A stretch of 64,000 bases of DNA from Chelatococcus albus (GTDB lineage Bacteria; Pseudomonadota; Alphaproteobacteria; Rhizobiales; Beijerinckiaceae), in assembly GCF_030067675.1 (NCBI RefSeq), contig NZ_JASJEV010000005.1:203089-267088 (forward strand), given 5' to 3'. The notes under the pieces were generated by a model, which saw only the letters and a program-made list of their open reading frames with translations, had not been told where the DNA came from and did no database searches. Below, piece by piece: positions 8,556-19,295 of the stretch. Position numbers and translations under genes: made by a program. The first letter of the stretch is position 1, and each line of letters begins with the position of its first letter.

Positions 8556-9491
8556 ATGACCGGACGGACGATGCTCGAAGGCCTGCCTCCCCACAAGCCG
8601 ACCCACGTCATGCGCTTCGCCACGGACGGTGCGTCGGCGCGCGCCATGACGGACATCCTCGGCGAGGTGTTCGACCCGGCCGAGACGGCGGTCGCCTCCT
8701 TCGAGATCACGGACGCGGAATGGGTCGTCGAGGCCTATTTCTCGCGCCAGCCAGACCATGCCGCCATCCGGGAGCTGGTGCGGCCCATCATCGGGGCGGC
8801 GGCCGACGACCTCGTCTTCGACGCCATCGGCGCGCAGGATTGGGTGAAGGCGAGCCTCGAGGGCCTGAAGCCCGTGCGTGCACACCGTTTCCTCGTGCAC
8901 GGCAGCCACGATCGGCCGGCGGTGCGCGTGAACGACGTGGCCATCGAGATCGACGCGGCGCTCGCCTTCGGCACGGGCCACCACGGCACGACGAGAGGAT
9001 GCCTCATCGCCTTCGCCGAGATCCTGAAGCGGCGACGGCCGCGCCACGTGCTCGACATCGGCACGGGCACGGGCATTCTCGCCCTCGCCGCCGCCAAGAC
9101 GCTGCGCCGGCCGGTGGTGGCCGGCGACATCGACCCGGTGGCCGTCGAGGTCGCACGCGCCAACGCGAGACTGAACCGCGTCGGCGACCTCGTCCGGCTC
9201 TACGCGGCGCCGGGCGTGCGCCACGCGCTGGCGGCACGCCCGCGCCGGTTCGATCTCGTATTCGCGAATATCCTGGCCCGGCCGCTGCAGCGTCTGGCGC
9301 CGTCGATCGCAGCTGTCCTCGCGCCGCAGGGCACGCTCGTCCTGTCGGGCCTGCTGCCCCGGGACGTGCCCGGCGTCCTCTCGGCCTATGCCGCGCAGGG
9401 CCTGAGGCTCGAGCGCCGCGCGGAGCTCGACGGCTGGGCGACGCTCGTCATGAAACGGGGCGGAGCATCGCCCCGCCCCGCCCAACGCTGA
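8556..9491 (+). CDS. prmA: Ribosomal protein L11 methyltransferase PrmA
   Basis: A 311-residue class I SAM-dependent methyltransferase that trimethylates ribosomal protein L11. The N-terminal substrate-recognition domain (about residues 1-110) is followed by the PrmA signature AFGTGHHGTTRGCLIAF, motif I HVLDIGTGTGILALAAAK, an acidic motif II VVAGDIDPVAVEVARANARL and the NPPF-equivalent FDLVFANILARPLQRLAPSI. ATG 8556 (MTGRTMLEGLPPHKPTHVMR) is preceded by CGGAACAGG; ATG 8571 is an alternative. It stands alone between hicAB and the small minus-strand genes. Confidence 0.9.
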   Translation: MTGRTMLEGLPPHKPTHVMRFATDGASARAMTDILGEVFDPAETAVASFEITDAEWVVEAYFSRQPDHAAIRELVRPIIGAAADDLVFDAIGAQDWVKASLEGLKPVRAHRFLVHGSHDRPAVRVNDVAIEIDAALAFGTGHHGTTRGCLIAFAEILKRRRPRHVLDIGTGTGILALAAAKTLRRPVVAGDIDPVAVEVARANARLNRVGDLVRLYAAPGVRHALAARPRRFDLVFANILARPLQRLAPSIAAVLAPQGTLVLSGLLPRDVPGVLSAYAAQGLRLERRAELDGWATLVMKRGGASPRPAQR

Positions 9492-9504
9492 AGCGCGTAA
9501 CCGT

Positions 9505-9627
9505 TCAGCACTCCACGAAGGGGTAGCGCCTGCGCATCTCGCGGCGCAGGGCGCGGGCTTCGAGGATCACCTCCTGTGTGGCGACCAGAAAGCGCTGCAC
9601 GGCGCGGAAAATGGTGAGGAAGATCAT
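9505..9627 (-). CDS. 40-residue small protein, unknown function
   Basis: A complete short ORF, MIFLTIFRAVQRFLVATQEV then ILEARALRREMRRRYPFVEC, with a textbook Shine-Dalgarno (GGAGGG six bases before ATG 9627). It is amphipathic: a hydrophobic N-terminal helix followed by an arginine-rich segment, with a C-terminal Cys. The size and the basic helical tail recall DUF1127-like small proteins of Alphaproteobacteria, but I cannot confirm that family by eye. It follows the 73-residue gene ending at 9664 by 36 bp on the same strand, so the two are probably one transcript. Confidence 0.6.
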   Translation of the reverse strand: MIFLTIFRAVQRFLVATQEVILEARALRREMRRRYPFVEC

Positions 9628-9663
9628 CGGTCCCTCCTGTCGCCGGCGGGTGAAGCCGGCCCG

Positions 9664-9885
9664 TCAGCCCTTGAAGGGCAGCACATCCGCCGTGCCGAGA
9701 TTGAGCTCGGCAAGTCCCGCGTCCTTCAGCGTCGGGCCGAAGTGAGCGCGGTGGCGGCGAATCTCGCGCTCGGCGGCGCGCATGCGCGACTCGACCAGCG
9801 CGTTGACGAAGCGGGCGAGAAGGCCCGGCCGCGTGTCGACGGCCGGGGCGGCAAGACCGATTTCGGTGCTGCTGACGTAGGCCAT
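9664..9885 (-). CDS. 73-residue small hypothetical protein
   Basis: Begins MAYVSSTEIGLAAPAVDTRP at ATG 9885, preceded by GGAG eight bases upstream; the longer form from 9924 has no such site. The middle is a predicted amphipathic, basic helix (LLARFVNALVESRMRAAERE, then IRRHRAHFGPTLKDAGLAEL), ending LNLGTADVLPFKG. No signal peptide or membrane segment is seen. It leads a two-gene unit with the 40-residue ORF downstream and lies about 90 bp downstream of a perfect palindrome. The family is not recognised; the helical arginine-rich segment would suit a small RNA- or protein-binding factor, but that is a guess. Confidence 0.6.
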   Translation of the reverse strand: MAYVSSTEIGLAAPAVDTRPGLLARFVNALVESRMRAAEREIRRHRAHFGPTLKDAGLAELNLGTADVLPFKG

Positions 9886-9973
9886 GGCAGAAACTCCATC
9901 ATCGAGGACGGCTACCGGTCCCATCCGGCGTCCTGATGCGACTAAGGTATGATTTGTTGCACATGCGAAGAAG

Positions 9974-9996
9974 ATAGGTCAGCGCATATGACCTAT
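9974..9996. promoter_or_regulatory. Perfect 8-bp inverted repeat, candidate operator
   Basis: ATAGGTCA, seven spacer bases (GCGCATA), then TGACCTAT: an exact inverted repeat 23 bp long. It sits in the 374-bp gene-free stretch between the small minus-strand genes (start 9885) and the plus-strand peptidase (start 10260). This stretch is more AT-rich than its surroundings around 9940-10060. The symmetry and size suit a dimeric regulator. The distance of about 90 bp favours control of the minus-strand small genes. I see no other clear signal in this stretch. Confidence 0.5.
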
Positions 9997-10259
9997 GACG
10001 GGAATGCACGGCTAAATCTTTCATGATTAAAAGATCTGCACATGATGCATGCGCGAAGGGCAAGGCGCCGAAACGGCGGGCGATTGCCCGCAGGCCCCGC
10101 TTGACACCGCTCCACCACATTCGCGCAGGCCGCGTCATGGCCGCCGGCCGGTCCCGGCCGGCTCCCTGTGCGCCGAGAGCGGATGACGCACGTTTGGTGT
10201 TTCCAGGCGACGGCAATCCGATCTAGCGTGCCGGCATCATCTTCGAGCAGGCGAGTGTC

Positions 10260-12086
10260 ATGCCGCAGAGTCAGTTCCAGTCCTTTGACGACGGCGCCGA
10301 TCCGAGCCTCGGCCCGGCCCGCCTCGCCCTTCTGCGCGGCGAGCTCGCGCGCCGCGGCCTCGACGGCTTCGTCGTGCCGCGCGCCGACGAGCACCAGGGC
10401 GAGTACGTGCCGAAGAACGCTGAACGGCTCGCCTGGCTGACCGGCTTCACCGGCTCGGCCGGCACCGCTGTGGTGTTGCGGGACAGGGCGGCCGTCGTCG
10501 TCGACGGCCGCTACACACTGCAGGTCCGCGAGCAGATCGATACGAGGGCCTTCACCCCCGTCGATCTCGCCGAGACGACACCCGAGGCCTGGATCGAGGG
10601 GAACCTGCCGGAGGGCGCCACCCTCGCCTATGACCCCTGGCTGCACACGGCTGACGGGGTGAAGCGGCTCGAGAAGGCGGTTGCCGCCGCCGGCGGCCGG
10701 CTCGTGCCGGTCGACGGCAACCCGCTCGATGCGGTCTGGAACGACCGCCCGCCGGCTCCGCAGGCCCCGGTGAGGCCCCATCCCCTCGCCTTCGCCGGCG
10801 AGGCGAGCGAGGCGAAGCTCACCCGTGTTCGCGAGGCGCTCGCCAAGGCGCGCTGCGACGCGCTTGTCGTCAGCGATCCGCATAACCTCGCCTGGCTGTT
10901 CAATCTGCGCGGCAGCGACGTGGCGCACACGCCGCTGCCGCTCGGCTATGCGCTCGTCCCACGCGACGGCCAGGCGACCTTGTTCCTCGATCCCGCCAAG
11001 GTCGGCGACGAGGTGCGCAGCCTGCTGGCACCCGTGGCGCGCTTTGCCGCTCCGGCCGAACTCGGGCCTGCGCTGCAGGCGCTCGCCAAGACGGGGGCGC
11101 GTGTGCGCCTCGATGCCGCGACCGCCGGCTACGCCCTGAGCCGCCTCGTGGAGGCCGCCGGGGGCAAGGTCGATGTCGGTCCGGACCCGATCACGCTGAT
11201 GAAGGCGGTCAAGAATCGCACGGAGAGGGAGGGGGCGCGCGCCGCCCACCGCCGCGATGCGGTCGCCATGGCACGTTTCCTCGCCTGGTTCGCGGCCGAA
11301 GCACCCTCCGGCCGGCTCACGGAGATCGACGCCGTCGAGATGCTGGAGGACGCCCGTCGCCAGACCAACGCGCTCCTCGACCTGTCATTCCCCTCGATCT
11401 CCGGGGCGGGGCCGAACGCGGCGCTGCCGCATTACCACGTGACGCGGCGGAGCAACCGCCGCATCGAGCCCGGCATCTTCCTCATCGATTCCGGGGCGCA
11501 GTATCAGGACGGCACCACCGACATCACCCGCACGCTCGCCGTCGGCGCCGTATCCGCCGAGATGCGTGACCGCTTCACCCGCGTGCTGCGCGGCCATATC
11601 GCCATCGCCACCGCCGTCTTTCCCAAGGGCACGTCGGGTGCCCAGATCGACGCCTTCGCACGCCGCCCGCTGTGGGAGGCGGGCCTCGATTTCGACCACG
11701 GCACCGGCCACGGCGTCGGCTCGTTCCTCTCCGTGCACGAGGGGCCGCAGCGCATCTCCAAGCTCGGCACCACGCCGCTCGAGGCCGGCATGATCCTGTC
11801 GAACGAGCCTGGCTACTACAAACAGGGCGCCTACGGCATCCGCATCGAGAACCTGATCGTCGTCGAGCCGCGCGACATCCCGCAGGCCGAGCGGCAGATG
11901 CTCGGCTTCGAGACGATCACGCTCGCCCCCATCGACCTTGCCCTCGTCGAGCCCCGCCTGATGACGGCCGAGGAAATCGCCTGGCTGAACGACTATCACG
12001 CCCGCGTGCGCGAGACCCTTGCGCCGCAGGTTGACGAGGCGACGCGCGACTGGCTTGTCGAGGCGACACGGGCGATCGGGGCGTGA
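10260..12086 (+). CDS. pepP: Aminopeptidase P family protein (Xaa-Pro aminopeptidase)
   Basis: A 608-residue M24B metallopeptidase of the long, three-domain aminopeptidase P type, which removes N-terminal residues before proline. Residues about 20-170 and 175-320 form two creatinase-like N-terminal domains (WLTGFTGSAGTAVVLRDRAA; ALVVSDPHNLAWLFNLRGSD). The catalytic pita-bread domain follows and all five metal ligands are visible: Asp in FLIDSGAQYQDGTTDITRT (both aspartates), His in DHGTGHGVGSFLSVHEGP, Glu in LSNEPGYYK and Glu in GIRIENLIVV. It starts at ATG 10260 and is followed closely by the convergent azlD. A cytosolic location is expected, as there is no signal peptide. Confidence 0.9.
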   Translation: MPQSQFQSFDDGADPSLGPARLALLRGELARRGLDGFVVPRADEHQGEYVPKNAERLAWLTGFTGSAGTAVVLRDRAAVVVDGRYTLQVREQIDTRAFTPVDLAETTPEAWIEGNLPEGATLAYDPWLHTADGVKRLEKAVAAAGGRLVPVDGNPLDAVWNDRPPAPQAPVRPHPLAFAGEASEAKLTRVREALAKARCDALVVSDPHNLAWLFNLRGSDVAHTPLPLGYALVPRDGQATLFLDPAKVGDEVRSLLAPVARFAAPAELGPALQALAKTGARVRLDAATAGYALSRLVEAAGGKVDVGPDPITLMKAVKNRTEREGARAAHRRDAVAMARFLAWFAAEAPSGRLTEIDAVEMLEDARRQTNALLDLSFPSISGAGPNAALPHYHVTRRSNRRIEPGIFLIDSGAQYQDGTTDITRTLAVGAVSAEMRDRFTRVLRGHIAIATAVFPKGTSGAQIDAFARRPLWEAGLDFDHGTGHGVGSFLSVHEGPQRISKLGTTPLEAGMILSNEPGYYKQGAYGIRIENLIVVEPRDIPQAERQMLGFETITLAPIDLALVEPRLMTAEEIAWLNDYHARVRETLAPQVDEATRDWLVEATRAIGA

Positions 12087-12111
12087 CTGACCCGCGCCCG
12101 GCGGGCAGCCG

Positions 12112-12417
12112 TCAGCCGCCGGCGAGCGTGCGGAAGGCGAGGACCGAGGCCACGCCCACCGCTGTCACCGGCAGGAGCGACAGGCGCGTCGCGGCAAGCG
12201 CGGTGACCGCGGCGGCGGCCGTCTCCGGCCAGCCGGTGGCGAGCGCAGTCGGCGCCACGACGGCAAAGAGCACGGCCGGCGGAATGGCGTCGAAGGCCGC
12301 CTTGGCGCGTCCGCGCAGAACCAGCCTGTCGGCCAGAAACAGGCCGGCGATGCGCGTGAGATAGGTCACCGCCGACATCGCGAGGATGGCGGCGAGAGTC
12401 ACGGGGTCGACGGTCAT
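12112..12417 (-). CDS. azlD: AzlD family branched-chain amino acid permease subunit
   Basis: A 101-residue, very hydrophobic protein with three to four membrane segments (PVTLAAILAMSAVTYLTRIA; AAFDAIPPAVLFAVVAPTAL; LSLLPVTAVGVASVLAF). AzlD-type proteins are the small partner of AzlC in export of branched-chain or related amino acids. Its ATG overlaps the azlC stop by 4 bp (12414-12417), which indicates translational coupling. It is the last gene of an araC-azlC-azlD operon. Confidence 0.87.
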   Translation of the reverse strand: MTVDPVTLAAILAMSAVTYLTRIAGLFLADRLVLRGRAKAAFDAIPPAVLFAVVAPTALATGWPETAAAAVTALAATRLSLLPVTAVGVASVLAFRTLAGG

Positions 12418-13145
12418 GCCGCATCCTTTCCGTCGGCCGGGTCGGGATCAGCGGCGAAATAGGCCGCGGCAATGCCCGCGGTGGCGCCTGCGGCCACGTG
12501 CCAGGGCGCGCCGGCGGTAACCTCGACGAGCGCGGAGGCCGCCCCGCTCGCGGCGATCGTCCAGGCGGTCACACGGCCGCGCCAGAAGGCGGCCACAAGG
12601 CCGATGAACAGCGCCGTGAAGGCGAAATCGGCGCCGAGCTGCTTCGGATCGCCCAGGAGCGGACCGAGGATCGAGCCCGTCACCGTCGAGCCGACCCAGG
12701 CGATCGGCAACAGCGCCGCCATGACGAACCAGTAGGTCGCCGAGATCGGCTGCGTCAGCGCCCGGCGCTCGGCGAGCGCCCAGGATTCGTCGGTGAGGAA
12801 GTAGAAGGCGGCATAGAGTCGCCAGCCGCGGAAGGCGCGCATCTTCGGCCTCAGCGACACCCCCATCAGCACGTGGCGCGCATTGATGAGCAGCGTCGAG
12901 AAGACGAGGGCGGCGATCGGCGCGGGCGTCGTCCACAGGCCGATGGCAGCAAATTCCGCGCCGCCCGCGAAGACGAGGCTCGACATCAGCATGACCTCGG
13001 CCGGCGCGAGCCCCTTCGCCCGGCACAGCGTGCCGAAGAGGAGGCCGATGGGCACCGCCGCGACCATCACCGGCGCCATGTCGCGCACGCCGGCACGCGC
13101 CTCCGCCCACACCGAGGCGGGCCTGACAGGATAGGGAGCGTTCAT
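12414..13145 (-). CDS. azlC: AzlC family branched-chain amino acid permease
   Basis: A 243-residue inner-membrane protein with the AzlC pattern: cytosolic start, then PVMVAAVPIGLLFGTLCRAK, the signature MLMSSLVFAGGAEFAAIGLW, LLINARHVLMGVSLRPKMRA and YFLTDESWALAERR. It is the main subunit of an exporter for branched-chain amino acids or structurally related compounds. It starts inside the last codons of the AraC-type gene (overlap 13142-13145) and overlaps azlD downstream. The actual substrate cannot be read from the sequence. Confidence 0.9.
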   Translation of the reverse strand: MNAPYPVRPASVWAEARAGVRDMAPVMVAAVPIGLLFGTLCRAKGLAPAEVMLMSSLVFAGGAEFAAIGLWTTPAPIAALVFSTLLINARHVLMGVSLRPKMRAFRGWRLYAAFYFLTDESWALAERRALTQPISATYWFVMAALLPIAWVGSTVTGSILGPLLGDPKQLGADFAFTALFIGLVAAFWRGRVTAWTIAASGAASALVEVTAGAPWHVAAGATAGIAAAYFAADPDPADGKDAA

Positions 13146-14005
13146 GGCAAGAAGGCCTGGCGGAAGGCGCCGGGCGTCACGCCGAGGCGTGCCTTGAAGG
13201 CGCGGGTGAGATGGGCCTGGTCGCAGAAGCCGACGGCCGACGCGACCGCCGCCACGGTCTCACCGCGCTTCAGCCGGCAGCGCGCCGCAATGACACGCCT
13301 GTCGACGAGGAAGGCGTGGGGCGTGAGCCCCATTTCGCGCCGGAAGGCGCGGATGAGATGGTGGCGGGACAGGCGCGCCTCGCGCGCGAGCTCGTCGAGC
13401 GTCAGATCGTCAGCGTAGCGCTCGCACAGGAGGTCCCGCACGCGGGCCACTGCGCGCGCCTCGCGCCCCGTCTCCTCCGGCGTCAGCACCGCATGCCGCA
13501 CGAGGCAATGCGCGTAGAAGCGGTAGAGCTGCTCGTCGGCCGCGAGCGCGTCGCCCCCCGCCTCGATCGCCCGATGGGCCAAGGTGAAGAGCGCGACGCC
13601 CTGGGGATCGCACACCTGCGGCCGCGGGAAGAACGGCGTGCCGACATGGGGATTGCCGGTCACCTCGACGGCGATGCGCCGGATCAGCGCGATGCTCGGA
13701 TAGGTCATGCGGTAGCTGTAGCCCTCGCCGTAGGGCGCGCCATCGTGCACGTCGTGCGGATTGTTGAAGACGACGTCTCCCGCCCCTGCATAGTGCCGCG
13801 CCCCGCGGGAGTTCCAGGTCTCGCAGCCGGCGAGGATGCCGCCGACGGCATAGGTGTCGTGCGTGTGCGGTGCATAGCGGTGGCTGCGGAAAGTGGCTGT
13901 CAGGCATTCGAGGCCATCGAAGCGCTCGGCCACGAAGAAGCGCGCCCGTTCGTTGCCGACGAGCCCCGTCATGCACGTGGCCTCCGCCTGGGTAATCGCG
14001 TTCAT
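13142..14005 (-). CDS. AraC family transcriptional regulator
   Basis: A 287-residue regulator. The N-terminal part is an AraC-binding cupin (FRSHRYAPHTHDTYAVGGIL, with a VFNNPHDVHDGAPY strand). The C-terminal part has two helix-turn-helices (LTLDELAREARLSRHHLIRA; VAAVASAVGFCDQAHLTRAF) ending RLGVTPGAFRQAFLP. I chose ATG 14005 (MNAITQAEATCMTGLVGNER); the longer frame to 14083 begins with non-family residues. Its stop overlaps the azlC start by 4 bp, so it very likely regulates the AzlCD exporter and responds to an amino acid or analogue. The operon faces away from the YdcF-type gene. Confidence 0.88.
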   Translation of the reverse strand: MNAITQAEATCMTGLVGNERARFFVAERFDGLECLTATFRSHRYAPHTHDTYAVGGILAGCETWNSRGARHYAGAGDVVFNNPHDVHDGAPYGEGYSYRMTYPSIALIRRIAVEVTGNPHVGTPFFPRPQVCDPQGVALFTLAHRAIEAGGDALAADEQLYRFYAHCLVRHAVLTPEETGREARAVARVRDLLCERYADDLTLDELAREARLSRHHLIRAFRREMGLTPHAFLVDRRVIAARCRLKRGETVAAVASAVGFCDQAHLTRAFKARLGVTPGAFRQAFLP

Positions 14006-14286
14006 GACACGACTGTAGACCCGAATCGCCGGTCCCTGTCTTGAACAAAAGTGATGCGCCTTCGCGCGAGGCGACGTGCGCACCGATGCAGCCTCGCCCG
14101 CGCGTCCGGCACGAGACGCCCGGCCGCTCCGACCCGGCCGCTCTGCGGGCAGCCAATCCGTTCACGGGCAGTGGCATCAAAAAGGTATTTGACTGATCCG
14201 AAAGAGGATCGTTCAATCACCGGTCTTCAACCGCCTGTCATGGAAGCGCGCTTCAAGTCGCGCGGCTCAACCGGGGAACGTCACCC

Positions 14287-15333
14287 ATGCGCCTGAAAAC
14301 CGCCGCCGCAGCTCTCGCCATCGCCTTCGCGCCGTCGCTTGCCCTGGCCTTCGATGCAGGCCAGGCCGCCCGCATCAGGACGCTCGTCGACACCGGCATG
14401 CAGTACTACTGGTCCGGCGGCGACGTGAAGAAGGCGGAGGCCGAGGTCTTCAAGGGCATCACCCTGCACGGCCGCTATGACGTGGTGGAGAAGGCCTTCG
14501 CCGAGGCCGCGGCACTCGCCCCCGAGCGGCTCGACTTCCGCTACGCGGTGGCCTCCACCCAGATCATCCAGAAGAAGACCAGGGAAGCCCGCGCCACTTA
14601 CCGCGACATCCTCGCCCGCGATCCCCGTGCCTTCGACGCACAGGCCTGGCTCGCCGCCCTCGCCCGCGTCGAGGCGGATGCGGACGATGCCGCCCTCGCC
14701 GACCTCGCCATGGCCGGGCTCGACCGCGCCCGCGCCGAGGCCTACCGCGCCCGCTTCGCGCGCGTCGAGCAGATCCTGGCGGAACGTCCCAATCTCGACG
14801 TGCCGGCGTTGCCCGGCCGCGTCACCATCGTCGTGCTCGGCTATGCGCTCGCCAAGGACGGCACGGCGCAGAACCCGCTCCTCGATCGCCTCGAAGTCGC
14901 CCTGAAGGCGGCGGCAGCCAATCCGGCCGCGCGCATCATGGTGACGGGCGGCCAGCCGCAGGCCGGCGTCACCGAGGGCGACGTCATGACCAAGTGGCTC
15001 GTCGACAAGGGCGTGGACCGCGACCGCATCCTCATCGAGGACAAGTCGAAGGACACGGTCGGCAACGTGCTCAACGTCGCCAACCTCCTGAAGCGCCACA
15101 CCACCGACAGCATCGTCCTCGTGACGAGCGCAAGCCACATGCGCCGCGCCCGCACGCTCATCGAAGATGCGCTGAGGCAGTACGACATTGCGGCCCCCGT
15201 GCTGCCCGTCGCGGCGCTCGACTTCCCCTCCGTCGAGGAGGCGGCCAGGGTGACGAAGGACGAGCGGCTTGTCGTCTACCGCGACCTCATGCGCGTCTCC
15301 GGCCTGTGGGCCTATCCCGGCCTGCAGCAGTAG
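14287..15333 (+). CDS. YdcF/ElyC/SanA family (DUF218) protein, secreted
   Basis: A 348-residue protein. Residues 1-22 form a signal peptide (MRLKTAAAALAIAFAPSLAL, AFDAG). Residues about 25-160 look like helical TPR-type repeats (FAEAAALAPERLDFRYAVAS; ARATYRDILARDPRAFDAQA). The DUF218 domain follows from about residue 178: RVTIVVLGYALAKDGT, LLDRLEVALKAAAANPAARI, MVTGGQPQAGVTEGD, then DTVGNVLNVANLL and IVLVTSASHMRRA. DUF218 proteins include ElyC and SanA, which are involved in envelope integrity; their biochemical activity is not established. The preceding 281 bp to the divergent araC gene contain a small GATCC/GGATC hairpin near 14197-14212 and probably both promoters. Confidence 0.83.
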   Translation: MRLKTAAAALAIAFAPSLALAFDAGQAARIRTLVDTGMQYYWSGGDVKKAEAEVFKGITLHGRYDVVEKAFAEAAALAPERLDFRYAVASTQIIQKKTREARATYRDILARDPRAFDAQAWLAALARVEADADDAALADLAMAGLDRARAEAYRARFARVEQILAERPNLDVPALPGRVTIVVLGYALAKDGTAQNPLLDRLEVALKAAAANPAARIMVTGGQPQAGVTEGDVMTKWLVDKGVDRDRILIEDKSKDTVGNVLNVANLLKRHTTDSIVLVTSASHMRRARTLIEDALRQYDIAAPVLPVAALDFPSVEEAARVTKDERLVVYRDLMRVSGLWAYPGLQQ

Positions 15334-15351
15334 TGGCGGCGTGGCGGCGCC

Positions 15352-17493
<2,142 letters not shown>

Positions 17494-17600
17494 TCATCAT
17501 CCCGCGCCGGACGGGCAGGCGTGAAATCGGGGATCGACTCGGGCCGGAGAATAGCGCGCCGGGCGCCCGGCTTCGACAGGAGGCGGGATCTGCCGGAGGC

Positions 17601-19268
17601 TTATCCCGCCGCCTGCAGGAGCCTGGCGGCGGCCGCCCTCGCCTCTTCCGTGATGGTCGCGCCGGCAAGCATGCGGGCGATCTCCTCGCGGCGCATCTCG
17701 GACTGGAGCGGCGTGACGCGCGTCGCCACGCGGTTGCCCGCGGTCGATTCCTTGGCGATGAGGAAATGACTGCCTGCCCGCGCCGCGACCTGCGGTGCGT
17801 GCGTCACCGCCATCACCTGCACGCGCCCCGCAAGGCGCGCCAGTCTCAGGCCGATGGCATCGGCCACAGCGCCGCCGACACCCGTGTCGATCTCGTCGAA
17901 GACGAGCGTCGGGGCCGACCCCTTGTCGGCGAGCACCACCTTGAGCGCCAGCATGAAGCGCGAAAGCTCGCCTCCCGATGCCACCTTCATCAGCGCCCCC
18001 GGCCGCGTGCCCGGATTGGTCTGCACCCAGAACTCGACGCGGTCGAAGCCCTCGGGCGCGCGGGCGGTCTTATCGACATCGATCTGGGTGATGAAACGGG
18101 CGCGTTCGAGCTTCAGCGGCGGCAGTTCCGCATTCACCGCCGCATCGAGCGCCGCAGCTGCCGCCAGCCTCCCCTCGCTCAAGCGCGCCGCCGCAGCGAC
18201 GTAAGTCGCTTCCGCCTCGTCCACCGCAGCGGCAAGGGCCGCAAGCCGCTCCTCGCCTGCATCGAGGGCGGCGAGATCGGCGGCGAAACGCTCGCGCAGC
18301 GCCGCGAGATCGTCCGCCGCCACGTCGAACTTGCGTGCGGCGGCCCGCAGGGCGAAGAGCCGTTCCTCGACCCGCTCCAGTTCACGTGGATCATAGGCCG
18401 CGTCGCGCAGCGCCTCCTCCAGCACCGCGCGCGCCTCGTCGAGGGCCACGAGCGCCGCGTCGAGCGCCTTGATACTCGGCTCGACGAGGGATGGCGCCTG
18501 CGCCGCGCGCCGTTCCAGCCGGCGCACGGCCGCCGACAGCACCGGCACCGGCGAAGCCTGGCCGCCAACGGTGTCGAAGGCTTCCGCCAGCTCCTTCGCC
18601 ACCTTCTCGGCCTGCATCATGATCTGCCGGCGTTCGGCGAGCGTCTCCTCCTCGCCCGGCTCGGGGGCGAGCTTCACGAGCTCGTCGACTGCATGGCGGA
18701 GGAAATCCGCCTCCTTGCGCGCCGCCGCCACGCGCGCCTCATGGGCGGCGCGGGCGGCGCGCGCCTCTGCGAGCCGTGCCTGGGCCTCGGCCACCGCCCG
18801 CGCCTCGGCCTCGAGCCCGCCGAAGGCGTCGAGGATCGCCCGATGTGAGGCGGCATCCACCAGCGCCCGATCGTCGTGCTGGCCGTGGATCTCGACGAGC
18901 GTCCCGCCGATCGCCTTCAGCGCCTGCACGCTCACCGGCTGGTCGTTGACGAAGGCGCGCGTGCGTCCGTCCGCATGCTGCACGCGCCGCAGGATGAGTT
19001 CGCCGTCGACGGGGATGTCGTAGGCCGCGGCCGCACGCCAGGCCGGATGGTCGCGGCCGACGTCGAAGACGGCAGTGATCTGGCCCTGCGCCTCGCCGTG
19101 GCGCACGAGCGAACCGTCACCGCGCCCGCCGAGTGCGAGCGCAAAGGCGTCGAGGAGGATGGACTTGCCGGCGCCGGTCTCGCCGGTGAGCACGCACAAT
19201 CCGCGATCGAAACTCAGATCGAGGCGATCGATGAGGACGATGTCGCGGATCGCGAGCTGGACGAGCAT
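17601..19268 (-). CDS. recN: DNA repair protein RecN
   Basis: A 555-residue SMC-like ATPase of double-strand break repair. The head begins MLVQLAIRDIVLIDRLDLSF and carries Walker A in LTGETGAGKSILLDAFALAL. Two long, Ala/Arg/Glu-rich coiled-coil arms occupy about residues 150-350. The C-terminal head has the signature MKVASGGELSRFMLALKVVL and Walker B in APTLVFDEIDTGVGGAVADA, then VMAVTHAPQVAARA. It lies 27 bp downstream of bamD, in the frequent alphaproteobacterial lpxC-bamD-recN-ligA order. Confidence 0.94.
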   Translation of the reverse strand: MLVQLAIRDIVLIDRLDLSFDRGLCVLTGETGAGKSILLDAFALALGGRGDGSLVRHGEAQGQITAVFDVGRDHPAWRAAAAYDIPVDGELILRRVQHADGRTRAFVNDQPVSVQALKAIGGTLVEIHGQHDDRALVDAASHRAILDAFGGLEAEARAVAEAQARLAEARAARAAHEARVAAARKEADFLRHAVDELVKLAPEPGEEETLAERRQIMMQAEKVAKELAEAFDTVGGQASPVPVLSAAVRRLERRAAQAPSLVEPSIKALDAALVALDEARAVLEEALRDAAYDPRELERVEERLFALRAAARKFDVAADDLAALRERFAADLAALDAGEERLAALAAAVDEAEATYVAAAARLSEGRLAAAAALDAAVNAELPPLKLERARFITQIDVDKTARAPEGFDRVEFWVQTNPGTRPGALMKVASGGELSRFMLALKVVLADKGSAPTLVFDEIDTGVGGAVADAIGLRLARLAGRVQVMAVTHAPQVAARAGSHFLIAKESTAGNRVATRVTPLQSEMRREEIARMLAGATITEEARAAAARLLQAAG

Positions 19269-19295
19269 GCCGCCCCCGGCGAGAGGAGAATGGCG

